Assembly: GCA_002753505.1 (NCBI GenBank)
Contig: PEAG01000003.1
Coordinates: forward strand, 1-64,000
Reading direction: 5' to 3'
Length of the DNA stretch: 64,000 bases
Source of the DNA: Magnetococcales bacterium HCHbin5
Lineage (GTDB): Bacteria > Pseudomonadota > Magnetococcia > Magnetococcales > Magnetaquicoccaceae
Shown: positions 17,262 to 26,510 of the stretch, piece by piece
Layout of the letters: each line of letters opens with the position of its first letter
How positions within the stretch are numbered: position 1 is the first letter of the stretch
The notes under the pieces: generated by a model
Database searches by the model: none
What the model saw: only the letters and a program-made list of their open reading frames with translations
What the model was told of the DNA's origin: nothing
Program-made: the position numbers and the translations under genes

Positions 17262-17472
17262 GGCGGATTAACCCATATTTTTCCGAATGGCAGCATGTCG
17301 AGCAACTCTCCCGTTGTGTATCGTAAACGCCGCAGATAAAATCTTTTGTTGCAGCGATTGCAAAAAATTAATATTGCAATGTAAGCAAAAATGGCAAATA
17401 ATCCCCACAGGAGATGGATGCCACCATTCCGGCATTATTGCTGAACCTCTGCGAGGCGTCACAGGATCTCTC
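17262..17472. promoter_or_regulatory. AT-rich divergent intergenic region
   Basis: 211-bp gap between topB and the binding-protein operon. The AT-rich centre (about 17340-17402) has repeated TTGCAA-like words and includes the candidate promoter annotated separately. No small gene is recognised. Confidence 0.5.
17374..17402 (+). promoter_or_regulatory. Shared promoter-like element, copy 1 (binding protein/kinase operon)
   Basis: TTGCAA (17374-17379), a 17-base spacer TGTAAGCAAAAATGGCA, then AATAAT (17397-17402): sigma70-like boxes at ideal spacing, 70 bases before the ATG at 17473. Over its 29 bases it matches the element at 31502-31530 (minus strand) in 26 positions. Two further copies (36353, 42467) share the boxes and the exact spacing. 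Confidence 0.65.
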
Positions 17473-18756
17473 ATGACCCACGATTTTTTCTACTCCTCCC
17501 CCTTGAGTCGGCGCGCCGTTCTGCGCCGAGGGGCTGCGCTGGCGGCGGGAGCGGCTGTTTGCCGTGCACCCTTTATCCATGCCGAAGGAAAACCGACCCT
17601 GCGGGTCCTGGGTACCCATGTTACCCTGCGCGAGGATATTCGCCGCCAGGCGGAGCAGGATTTGGGGTTGCACATCGTTTTTGAACCGGGGGGTGACGCC
17701 CGTGTGCTGCAAAAGGCCTCTTCCCGCCCGGCCAGTTTTGACATCTATGAACAATGGACCAACAGCATTCACATCCTTTGGCGCGCCAATGCCATCCAGC
17801 CGATCGATCTCTCCCGCATCACCCTCTGGAATGAGGTCAACGACCTGACCAAAACGGGTCGATTGGTGGCCGGTGCCAACCTGGGTCTGGGCGATGCACC
17901 CTACCGATTGCTCTATGTGCAGCCTGAAGGCAGCCTGGGCTCCGGCCCCAGCGGCCACATCAGCTTTTTACCCTATGTGCACAATGTCGACTCTTTCGGC
18001 TATGATACCCGTATTGTCCCCCGTGGTGAACCCTATGTCACGGAAAGCTGGAGTTGGTTGTTCGATGAACGCTGGCATGGTCGCGTGGCACTGATCAATG
18101 ATCCGACCATTGGCATTTTTGATGTGGCCCTGGCGGCCCAGGCCTCGGGACGGATGCATTTCCGGGATATGGGTAATATCACCAAGGCAGAGTTGGACCA
18201 GTTGTTTGCCATCCTGATAGAGATCAAACAAAAAGGACATTTCAGCGGTTTTTGGAGTTCGGTGCCGGAATCGGTGGACTTTGTGGCCAGTGGCCGTGCG
18301 GCCATAGCCAGCATGTTTTCACCGGGTGCGACCGCTCTGAATGAGCGTGGCATTCCGGTGGTCTATGCAGCTCCCAAAGAGGGCTACCGGGCCTGGCATG
18401 GAGTCATGTGCCTGTCGTCCCAGACGACGGGACGGGTGCGGGATGCGGCCTACGAGTTTATGAACTGGTGGTTGTCGGGTTGGCCAGGGGCTTACGTGGC
18501 GCGGCAGGGGTATTACATCTCCATCCCGGAACGTGCCCGCCCCCACCTGACCCCGGCGGAGTGGGACTATTGGTATGAGGGCAAGCCTGCCGCCATTGAT
18601 TTGCTGGGGCCGGAGGGAAAGGTGGCTGTCAAGGCCGGGGAGGTGCGCAATGGGGGATCCTACTGGGAACGTTTCAGTCGCGTGGCGGTTTGGAATACGG
18701 TGATGGATACCTACGAATACAGCCTGCCGCGCTGGAATGAACTATTGCTTTCGTGA
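17473..18756 (+). CDS. Tat-exported periplasmic solute-binding protein (PotD/Fbp-like)
   Basis: 427 aa. I chose ATG 17473 (AGGA upstream) because it places a twin-arginine signal at the N-terminus: SRRAVL (residues 12-17), then a hydrophobic stretch ending near FIHAEG. The mature part is a family-1 extracellular binding protein of the polyamine/iron type. ABC permease and ATPase genes are absent. Instead the stop codon is 6 bp before a membrane hybrid kinase with a large periplasmic domain. I infer that the loaded binding protein is sensed by that kinase, as in TorT/TorS-like pairs, rather than feeding a transporter. The ligand is unknown. Confidence 0.85.
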   Translation: MTHDFFYSSPLSRRAVLRRGAALAAGAAVCRAPFIHAEGKPTLRVLGTHVTLREDIRRQAEQDLGLHIVFEPGGDARVLQKASSRPASFDIYEQWTNSIHILWRANAIQPIDLSRITLWNEVNDLTKTGRLVAGANLGLGDAPYRLLYVQPEGSLGSGPSGHISFLPYVHNVDSFGYDTRIVPRGEPYVTESWSWLFDERWHGRVALINDPTIGIFDVALAAQASGRMHFRDMGNITKAELDQLFAILIEIKQKGHFSGFWSSVPESVDFVASGRAAIASMFSPGATALNERGIPVVYAAPKEGYRAWHGVMCLSSQTTGRVRDAAYEFMNWWLSGWPGAYVARQGYYISIPERARPHLTPAEWDYWYEGKPAAIDLLGPEGKVAVKAGEVRNGGSYWERFSRVAVWNTVMDTYEYSLPRWNELLLS

Positions 18757-18762
18757 GGCATC

Positions 18763-21582
18763 ATGATCTTATCCGAGTTTTTCAGTATCGGTGGTCGCGT
18801 TGCGATGGGGTTTGTCCTGGTGCTGCTCATCCTGGTGGTACAGGGGATGGCCTCCATGACGGCCATGAACGTCTCTGCGGACCATTTTGCCGCTTTCCAG
18901 CGCGCCAGTGCCACCACCAGCCTGATTCATGCCATGGAAAGCAATGTGGTTGAGCTGCAACGCAGTGTGCTGGCCTATACCTTTTCCGGCTATGAAGGGG
19001 TACTCTCCCGCATCCAGCGGGTACAGGAGAGATTGAATCGACAACTGGAGCAACTCCGACCTGAACTCCAGGATCAGCGGCGTCTGGATCTGTTGAAACG
19101 CATGGAGGGCCATGTTCGCTCCCACAGCGAAAATTTTTTGGCCGCGATTGAAGAGCATCGCCTGCGCGACCGTTTGGCCGAGCAGGAGGTGGACAGGCCG
19201 GCCCGGGAGGCCAGCGAGCTGTTGACCCGGTTATTGGGTCAGGCTGTGGGGCGTGAACAGTACCATTTATCCGCCCATTTGGGGATGGCCCAGCAATATC
19301 TGTTGCTCTCCCATCGGGATGCGCTGGCCTTTCAGAGCATGCCGGATTCGGTTCTGGAGCATCGCGTCGAACGCCAGATGCGCCAATTCAAAGAGTCCTG
19401 GCAGCAACTGTCCGACCAGTTCAGGAATGAGACGGGGGTGGAGTCGATAGATGCGGTACGTATACGGGCGACCCGCTTCGAGGAGGGGTTTGTCAGTCTG
19501 GTGCGGGCCACCCGTGCCTATCTGTATATGGTCTATGTGGTGATGGCCGGGGAGGAGGTGGAGATAGCCCGTTTGACGGCGGAACTCAAAGAGGCCACCC
19601 TGGAGGTTCAGGCCAGCCTGGACCGGCGCATGAATGAAACCATTGCTACCGCCCGGCGCGATGCCACGGTTTTTACCCTGACGGCCATTTTGTTGGGGGG
19701 GCTGTTGGCGTGGCGCATCTCATTGGGCATCTCTCGTCCGGTGGTGGCCATGACCCGTGCTTTGAGTGCCCTGGCCCAGGGAGAGATGAACACGGAGATT
19801 CCCGGTCGGGGCCGTTTGGATGAGATCGGCTCCATGGCAAAGGCGGCAGATGTTTTCAAGCAAAAGGCCGATGCGTTGGCCAATGCCAGCCGCTACAAAT
19901 CCGAATTTCTGGCCAACATGTCGCATGAACTGCGCACCCCACTGAACAGTTTATTGATTCTTTCCAATCTGTTGGCTGCAAACAATACGGGAAACCTGAC
20001 CGATGACCAGGTGGAGTCGGCGCATATCATTCACGAAAGCGGGTCGGATCTGCTCTCCATGATCAATGACATCCTGGATCTTTCCAAAGTGGAGGCCGGC
20101 CGCATGGATGTGCTGGCAGAATCGATGGATGTGGACCGTTTTCTGACCGGATTGCATCGCCAGTTCCAGCATATGGCGGCCGCACGGGGTTTGCAACTGC
20201 GGGTCAAAATGGAGCCCCAGGCACCATCCAGTCTGGTGACCGATTGGGCCAAAGTGGAACAGATCATGCGCAATCTGTTGTCCAATGCCTTCAAGTTTAC
20301 CGCAACAGGAGAGGTGATCGTCCAGGTCGGGCGGCCGCGACGCCATATGGTGTTTGGCAACCGTTCATTGCTGGAGCAGGCCGTGGTGGCCATAGGGGTG
20401 ACAGATACGGGCTGTGGTATTCCAGAGGACAAACAGGAATTGATCTTTGAGGCCTTTCAGCAGATGGATGGCACCACGAGTCGCCAATATGGGGGTACTG
20501 GGTTGGGACTCTCCATCTCCCGCAAATTTGCCCAACTGCTGGGTGGGGAGTTGCAGGTGGAGAGTGAGGTCGGTCGGGGCAGTACCTTTACCTTGTACCT
20601 GCCGGAACAGTTCCCGTGGAGTGACAAGGTGAGCGGCACTGCCGCTCTGGCGGCTGCGCAAACGGTCGGGGAGGGGGGTGGTATCGATTTCACTGCCCCT
20701 GCGGTCACTGTGCTGGCGGTGGATGATGACAAACGCAACGGTCAGGCCATCAGCAAGCTGCTGCAAGGACGGGTGCGCCAGGTATGGATCGCGGATAATG
20801 GTACCGAGGCCCTGCGCCTGCTGGAGGAGTGTCCGGAGATTGATCTGGTGCTGATGGACATCATGATGCCGGTCATGGATGGCTATCAGGCCATCCAGAT
20901 GATCCGGCAGCAAAAACGTTTTCTGCACCTGCCCATCATCGCCCTGACCGCCAAGGCGATGCCTGGTGACCGCAAGCACTGTCTGGATGTCGGGGCCAAC
21001 GCCTACCTCTCCAAACCCGTGCGCAGTGAGCAGCTGTTTGCCATAATGCAGGAGTTGCTTGTCGGCGCAGCGACCGCAGGGGACAGCCCGTTGTGCGAGG
21101 GTGCGCCTCCAACGCATGCCGCTGACGCGGCAGTGCCGACGGAGCCCCTGGAGGTATCGGTCCCGCTCACAGAGGGAGGCTCCTTGACCATTCTGGTGGT
21201 GGATGACGACATGCGCACGGTCTATTCTGTTGCCAAGGAGCTGCAATCGCGGGTGGCAACGGTCCTGCTGGCGGCCGATGGGGTGAAAGCTCTCAAGGAG
21301 TTGGAGTCGCATCCAGAGGTGGATGCCATTTTGATGGATATTCGGATGCCCAACCTGGATGGATATGAGACGATGCGCAGGATTCGGGCAGACGAACGGT
21401 TTCGTCATGTTGCCCTGGTGGCCATGACGGCCCTTGCCATGCCGGAAGATGTGGAAAAGTGTTTGGAGGCCGGGGCCGATGGCTACCTGGCCAAACCGGT
21501 GTCGATGGAGAGTATTTATGCCAAGTTGGAGGCGGTGTTGGCGAGTCGGGCCGACAGAAATCGCGAGGAACCCAGTGCATGA
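18763..21582 (+). CDS. Membrane hybrid histidine kinase with two receivers
   Basis: 939 aa. Transmembrane segment 1 (about 12-32), an all-helical periplasmic sensor (about 33-292) and transmembrane segment 2 (about 298-318) come first. HAMP, HisKA with MSHELRTPLN (phospho-acceptor His388) and HATPase with DTGCGIPED and GGTGLGLSIS follow. Two receivers close the protein, with phospho-acceptors Asp699 and Asp859. The helical periplasmic domain is the type that in TorS or chemoreceptors can read a periplasmic binding protein, and one is encoded just upstream. It overlaps the next kinase gene by ATGA, so translation is coupled. Confidence 0.93.
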   Translation: MILSEFFSIGGRVAMGFVLVLLILVVQGMASMTAMNVSADHFAAFQRASATTSLIHAMESNVVELQRSVLAYTFSGYEGVLSRIQRVQERLNRQLEQLRPELQDQRRLDLLKRMEGHVRSHSENFLAAIEEHRLRDRLAEQEVDRPAREASELLTRLLGQAVGREQYHLSAHLGMAQQYLLLSHRDALAFQSMPDSVLEHRVERQMRQFKESWQQLSDQFRNETGVESIDAVRIRATRFEEGFVSLVRATRAYLYMVYVVMAGEEVEIARLTAELKEATLEVQASLDRRMNETIATARRDATVFTLTAILLGGLLAWRISLGISRPVVAMTRALSALAQGEMNTEIPGRGRLDEIGSMAKAADVFKQKADALANASRYKSEFLANMSHELRTPLNSLLILSNLLAANNTGNLTDDQVESAHIIHESGSDLLSMINDILDLSKVEAGRMDVLAESMDVDRFLTGLHRQFQHMAAARGLQLRVKMEPQAPSSLVTDWAKVEQIMRNLLSNAFKFTATGEVIVQVGRPRRHMVFGNRSLLEQAVVAIGVTDTGCGIPEDKQELIFEAFQQMDGTTSRQYGGTGLGLSISRKFAQLLGGELQVESEVGRGSTFTLYLPEQFPWSDKVSGTAALAAAQTVGEGGGIDFTAPAVTVLAVDDDKRNGQAISKLLQGRVRQVWIADNGTEALRLLEECPEIDLVLMDIMMPVMDGYQAIQMIRQQKRFLHLPIIALTAKAMPGDRKHCLDVGANAYLSKPVRSEQLFAIMQELLVGAATAGDSPLCEGAPPTHAADAAVPTEPLEVSVPLTEGGSLTILVVDDDMRTVYSVAKELQSRVATVLLAADGVKALKELESHPEVDAILMDIRMPNLDGYETMRRIRADERFRHVALVAMTALAMPEDVEKCLEAGADGYLAKPVSMESIYAKLEAVLASRADRNREEPSA

Positions 21583-24500
21583 GTGACGCTTTGGCCAACA
21601 TTCTGGTGGTGGATGATCACGCGGCCAACCGGTTGGCTCTGCGAAAGCAGCTGCGTGTGATGCCGGTGCAGGTGATTGAGGCCGCTTCGGGTTCCCAGGC
21701 GTTGGAGCTGTTGCAGGATCATGATTTTGCCATGATCCTGCTGGATGTGGATATGCCGGAAATGGATGGTTTTGAAGTGGCAGCGGCGGTCTGTCAACTC
21801 AAGCAGACCGCCCATATTCCCATCATTCTGCTCACGGCGGCCTTCAAGGACCATCGCCACCGGCTGCGGGGCTACGCCTGTGGAGCGGTGGATTATCTGG
21901 AAAAACCGTTTGCTGAGGAGATACTGCTGTCCAAAGTGCGCATTTTTCTGGATCTCTACCAGCTACGGCAGGCACAGACGGCCACCCTCTCCTCCCTGCG
22001 GCAAAGCGAGGCCAAATACCGTGCCATGGTGGACCATGTGGGTGTGGGTATCGTGCGGGTGGATATGCAGGGTACGATATTGGAGGTCAATGCCGCTTTC
22101 GCCAGCCTGTTGGGTTATCGTGCCCAGGAGTTGACGGGTTGCACGGTTTCTCAGCTTACCCATCCCGACGATCTGCCGCGCAGTGCAGAGCTGTTGCAGG
22201 CGATGTTTGCCGGGCGAATGCCGGCTTTTCATCTGGAGAAGCGGTATCTTGCCAAAAATGGAACCAGCGTCTGGGGCAGTGTGACGGTCACGTTGATTGC
22301 GGGCACCGCCTCTGAGCCCCCATTTTGTCTGGCCTCGGTGGAAAATATTACCCAACGCAAGCAGCAGGAGTTGCAACTGCGTCAACTCTCCCAGGCGGTG
22401 GAACAGAGCCCGGTTTCCGTTGTGATCACCGATTTACAGGGGAACATTCAATATGTCAATCCCCGTTTTTGTCAGGTGACCGGTTATAGCCGGCAGGAGG
22501 CGATTGGTCAGAATCCCCGGATCCTCAAATCGGGTGCCACTTCACCGGAGGCCTACCAGCAGCTCTGGCAGCAGATCACCGCCGGCAAAGAGTGGCGCGG
22601 CGAGTTTGCCAACAAGCGAAAAAATGGTGAGTTGTACTGGGAAAATGCCGCCATCTCCCCCATCCTGGATGCGGCCGGCAATATCAGCCATTTTTTGGGG
22701 GTGAAAGAGGATGTTACCGATCGCAAGCTGGCCGAGAAGGCGTTGCACCAGAGCGAACTGCGTTTTCGCATGCTGGCCGAACAGGCGCAGGATCTGATCT
22801 ATCGCTATCGTTTTGAACCCCCTGGCTACGAGTATGTCAGCCCCTCGGCGACCACGCTGACCGGCTACACCCCGGCAGAACACTATGCCGATCCCCAACT
22901 GGGCATCAAGCTGGTTCATCCGGACGATCTTCCGCTGCTGGACCGGATTGAGGAGAGTTTTTTCCAGCCACTGGTGTTGCGTTGGCTGCGCAAAGATCAA
23001 ACCCTCCTTTGGACGGAACAGCGCAACACCCCAAGCTTTGACGACCAGGGACGTTTGATCGCCATTGACGGCATTGTTCGGGATATTACCCGACGCAAGC
23101 AGGTGGAAGAGGGGTTGGAGGTTGCCCATCGGGCGTTGCAAGCCAGTGAGGAGCGGTTGCGGTCGGTGCTGGACAACTCCCCGGCTGTGGTGTACGCCAA
23201 GGATTTGCAGGGGCGATATTTGTTTGTCAATCGGCGGTATGAAGAGCTGTTTCATGTTTCCAACAGCGATATGGCTGGCAAGAGCGATGATGATATTTTT
23301 TCCTCGACAGTGGCCGCTACGCTGCAGGCCAACGATCACCTGGCTTTGACCAGCCCGACCCCCATTCAGATCGATGAAATTGTCCCCCATCGGGACGGGC
23401 TGCATACCTATATTTCCGTCAAGTTTCCGCTGCGGGATGCCAACGGTCAGCCTTACGCCGTCTGCGGCATCTCCACAGACATTACCGAGCGCAAGCGCAA
23501 TGAAATCGAGTTGCTGGCGGCAAAGACGGCGGCGGAGTCGGCTTGTCAATACGCCAGAAGCCTGATTGAAGCGAGCCTGGACCCTTTGGTGACGATCAGC
23601 GCAGAGGGTAAAATTACCGACGTCAATACGGCCGCCGAGCGGATAACCGGTCTGAACCGGGATCATTTGATTGGCAGTGACTTTGCGGGTTGTTTTACCG
23701 AGCCGGATCAGGCTCGCGCGGGCTATCAACAGGTATTTGCCCAAGGCTTCGTGACGGATTATCCCTTGGCCGTGCGCCATCTCTCCGGCAAAGTGACCGA
23801 TGTGCTTGCCAATGCCACTATATACCGCGACAGTCAGGGTAACATATTGGGAGTTTTTGCCGCTGCACGGGATATTACGGAGCGCAAGCGGGCGGAGGCC
23901 GAGCGGGCCGAGATGGCGAAAGAGTTGCGACAGCTTGAATGGTTGCTCAGACCAAAGACATTTTCCCAGGGCAATTTCCAGCCTGCTTACGGTGACATCA
24001 CGCGGTTGAACACAAACCGTACCATCCTCTCTGCCCTGGGCCCGGAAACGCTGACCAATATTGTCAGTGAATTCATGGGTATGTTGGAGACCTCCTCCGC
24101 GGTTTACGAGATCAATGGCGACTATGCCGCCGGTATTTTTTCGGCGGCATGGTGCCAGTTGATGGATGGGGCCTCCTACAAGCTGTGTGCGAGCGGGGAT
24201 ACCCGTCAGGCATTGGCGGGTGGCCAGTGGCTCTGTCATGAGTCCTGCTGGACCGAGGCCACCAGGCCGGCGATTGAGAGCGGGTTGCCGAATGATATTG
24301 AGTGCAAAGGGGGCATTCGTCTCTATGCGGTGCCCATTCGCGTGGGTGACCGGGTGATCGGCGGCATCAATTTTGGCTATGGTTCCCCCCCGACCAACCC
24401 GGAAAAACTGACCGAGCTGGCGGAACGGTTTCAGGTGGATGTCGAGGAGCTGGACGGGTGTGCCCGTCTCTATCAGCCCAGGCCGCAATTTGTGATTGAC

Positions 24501-26495
24501 CTTGCCAAACATCGGTTGGCGGAGGCGGCGGAGTTGATTGGCCTGCTGGTGGCGCGCAAGCAGGAGGAAGAGGTACTGAAGGAGAGCGAAACCCGTCTGC
24601 GGGAAATTGCTGCCACCTTGGCCGAGGGTCTGTTTGTGATTGACAGGGAAGAGCGGGTTACCTTTGTCAACCCCACGGCTCAGACCCTGTTGGGGTGGAC
24701 AGAGTCGGAGATGATGGGCAGGGCTGTTCATTCACTGCTGCATTCCATGGATAACATCTGTCCGATCGCCCACTGTCCCATCCGGGAGGTGGTGGCGAAG
24801 GGGCAGGTGGTCAATCGGGAAGAGATGCGGTTTCAGCGTCGGGATGGCACTCTCCTGCCCGTCAGCGTTGTGGCTTCGCCCATCATTCGCTTCGGTGAAG
24901 TGCGGGGTGTGGTGGTGGCCTTTCGGGATATTACCGAACGCTTGCGGATCGAGGAGTATTTGCGGCAAGCCAAGGAGCAGGCCGAGCAGGCTGCCCAGGC
25001 CAAAGGCGAGTTTCTGGCTGCCATGAGCCACGAAATTCGTACCCCCATGAACGTGGTGCTGGGCATGTCGGAACTGTTGCTGGAAGGTGACCTCAGTGCC
25101 CAGCAACGCCGATTTGCCCAGATCATGCACCATTCGGGCAAGGCACTGCTGGGGGTGATCAACGATGTGCTGGATTTTTCCCGCATCGAAGCGGGACATG
25201 TCGCCCTGGTTGAGCTGCCCTTTTCTCCACGGCAGATGGTGGAAGAGACGGCCCGTCTGATGCAGATTGCTGCCGAGGAGAAGGGGTTGCTGCTGGAGAC
25301 AGCGTTGGCTGATGGCATACCGGAGGCTGTGTTGGGTGATGACGGTCGGATACGGCAGGTGTTGATCAACCTGCTGGGCAACGCCATCAAATTTACCCAT
25401 CAGGGACGGGTAACGGTCGGCTTGGCCCTCTCTTCCAGCGAGCCGGGATTTCTGCTGTTTCAGGTGGCGGACACCGGTATCGGGATTGCGCCGGAACAGA
25501 TAGGCCAGGTTTTTGAGCGGTTTATCCAGGCTGATGCGGGCATTACCCGGCAATACGGCGGTACGGGTTTGGGGTTGACCATCTCCCGGCGGTTGGTGGA
25601 GTTGATGGGGGGGCGCATATGGGTGGAGAGCCAGGAGGGGCAGGGGAGTCAATTTTATTTTACGCTGCCCCTGCGGGTTGTGACACTTCCAACCGCTCCT
25701 GTCCCTGAAATATCCGCTGTTTCCCACGGTTCAGAGGCCCTTCGTATCCTGTTGGCAGAGGATGTCGAGGAAAATCAGGTGCTGTTTGAAGCCTATCTCA
25801 TGCAGACCGGCCACCAACTGGTCATGGTGAGCAATGGGTTGGAGGCGGTCGAGCGGGTGCAAAGGGAGCGGTTTGATCTGGTGATCATGGATGTGCAGAT
25901 GCCTGTCATGGATGGTTATACCGCCACCCGTCAAATTCGCCAGTGGGAACAGCAGACAGCGCGTATTCCGGTGCCGGTGATTGCCCTGTCAGCCCATGGC
26001 CGGGAGGGTGAGACAGAGCGCAGCCGGGAGGCTGGCTGTGATCACTACCTGTCAAAACCGATCAAAAAACAGGATTTGATCCAGTTTATCAGCCTGTTTG
26101 CCCGCCAAGAGCCGAGTTTGCGCATCCTGTTGGCGGAGGATGTTGAGGAAAATCGGGTGCTGTTTGAGGCTTATATCAGCCAGACCCCGCATCAGTTGGT
26201 GATGGTGGAGGATGGCCTGGAGGCGGTTGAGCGGGTACAAAAGGAGCCGTTTGACGTGGTGGTCATGGACGTTCAGATGCCCAAAATGGATGGTTATACG
26301 GCCACCCGGCAAATTCGTCGCTGGGAACAGCAGACGGCACGGAGCCCGGTACCGATTGTTGCCCTTTCAGCCCATGCCATGGAGGGGGAGGGAGAGCGCA
26401 GTCGGGAGGCTGGTTGTTCCAGGTATCTGGCCAAGCCGATCAAGAAAAAGGCACTGCTGGAGGTCTTGCAGGAGATCGCCAGCCGTAAGCTGTAG
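21579..26495 (+). CDS. Soluble multi-PAS hybrid histidine kinase with PocR-like domain
   Basis: 1638 aa. The ATG at 21579 overlaps the previous stop, with GAGGAA upstream. In order: receiver (Asp56), five PAS domains (about residues 140-790), a PocR-like sensory domain (about 790-990), a sixth PAS, HisKA ([10 protein letters not shown], His1151), HATPase, and two C-terminal receivers (Asp1438, Asp1564). The PocR-like domain has a Cys-rich core (LCHESC, then IECKGG, near residues 885-912) before AVPIRVGDRVIGGI. No membrane segments, so it is cytoplasmic. The last two receivers are near copies of each other, offset by 126 residues. Sharing an operon with the binding protein and membrane kinase suggests it integrates cytoplasmic cues into the same pathway. 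Confidence 0.92.
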   Translation: MSDALANILVVDDHAANRLALRKQLRVMPVQVIEAASGSQALELLQDHDFAMILLDVDMPEMDGFEVAAAVCQLKQTAHIPIILLTAAFKDHRHRLRGYACGAVDYLEKPFAEEILLSKVRIFLDLYQLRQAQTATLSSLRQSEAKYRAMVDHVGVGIVRVDMQGTILEVNAAFASLLGYRAQELTGCTVSQLTHPDDLPRSAELLQAMFAGRMPAFHLEKRYLAKNGTSVWGSVTVTLIAGTASEPPFCLASVENITQRKQQELQLRQLSQAVEQSPVSVVITDLQGNIQYVNPRFCQVTGYSRQEAIGQNPRILKSGATSPEAYQQLWQQITAGKEWRGEFANKRKNGELYWENAAISPILDAAGNISHFLGVKEDVTDRKLAEKALHQSELRFRMLAEQAQDLIYRYRFEPPGYEYVSPSATTLTGYTPAEHYADPQLGIKLVHPDDLPLLDRIEESFFQPLVLRWLRKDQTLLWTEQRNTPSFDDQGRLIAIDGIVRDITRRKQVEEGLEVAHRALQASEERLRSVLDNSPAVVYAKDLQGRYLFVNRRYEELFHVSNSDMAGKSDDDIFSSTVAATLQANDHLALTSPTPIQIDEIVPHRDGLHTYISVKFPLRDANGQPYAVCGISTDITERKRNEIELLAAKTAAESACQYARSLIEASLDPLVTISAEGKITDVNTAAERITGLNRDHLIGSDFAGCFTEPDQARAGYQQVFAQGFVTDYPLAVRHLSGKVTDVLANATIYRDSQGNILGVFAAARDITERKRAEAERAEMAKELRQLEWLLRPKTFSQGNFQPAYGDITRLNTNRTILSALGPETLTNIVSEFMGMLETSSAVYEINGDYAAGIFSAAWCQLMDGASYKLCASGDTRQALAGGQWLCHESCWTEATRPAIESGLPNDIECKGGIRLYAVPIRVGDRVIGGINFGYGSPPTNPEKLTELAERFQVDVEELDGCARLYQPRPQFVIDLAKHRLAEAAELIGLLVARKQEEEVLKESETRLREIAATLAEGLFVIDREERVTFVNPTAQTLLGWTESEMMGRAVHSLLHSMDNICPIAHCPIREVVAKGQVVNREEMRFQRRDGTLLPVSVVASPIIRFGEVRGVVVAFRDITERLRIEEYLRQAKEQAEQAAQAKGEFLAAMSHEIRTPMNVVLGMSELLLEGDLSAQQRRFAQIMHHSGKALLGVINDVLDFSRIEAGHVALVELPFSPRQMVEETARLMQIAAEEKGLLLETALADGIPEAVLGDDGRIRQVLINLLGNAIKFTHQGRVTVGLALSSSEPGFLLFQVADTGIGIAPEQIGQVFERFIQADAGITRQYGGTGLGLTISRRLVELMGGRIWVESQEGQGSQFYFTLPLRVVTLPTAPVPEISAVSHGSEALRILLAEDVEENQVLFEAYLMQTGHQLVMVSNGLEAVERVQRERFDLVIMDVQMPVMDGYTATRQIRQWEQQTARIPVPVIALSAHGREGETERSREAGCDHYLSKPIKKQDLIQFISLFARQEPSLRILLAEDVEENRVLFEAYISQTPHQLVMVEDGLEAVERVQKEPFDVVVMDVQMPKMDGYTATRQIRRWEQQTARSPVPIVALSAHAMEGEGERSREAGCSRYLAKPIKKKALLEVLQEIASRKL

Positions 26496-26510
26496 CCGGG
26501 GCACAGAGGC

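Noticed and set aside
22542-24731. 729-aa minus-strand frame
   Set aside because: Antisense to the multi-PAS kinase, no domain, no start signal; the plus-strand gene has clear domains.
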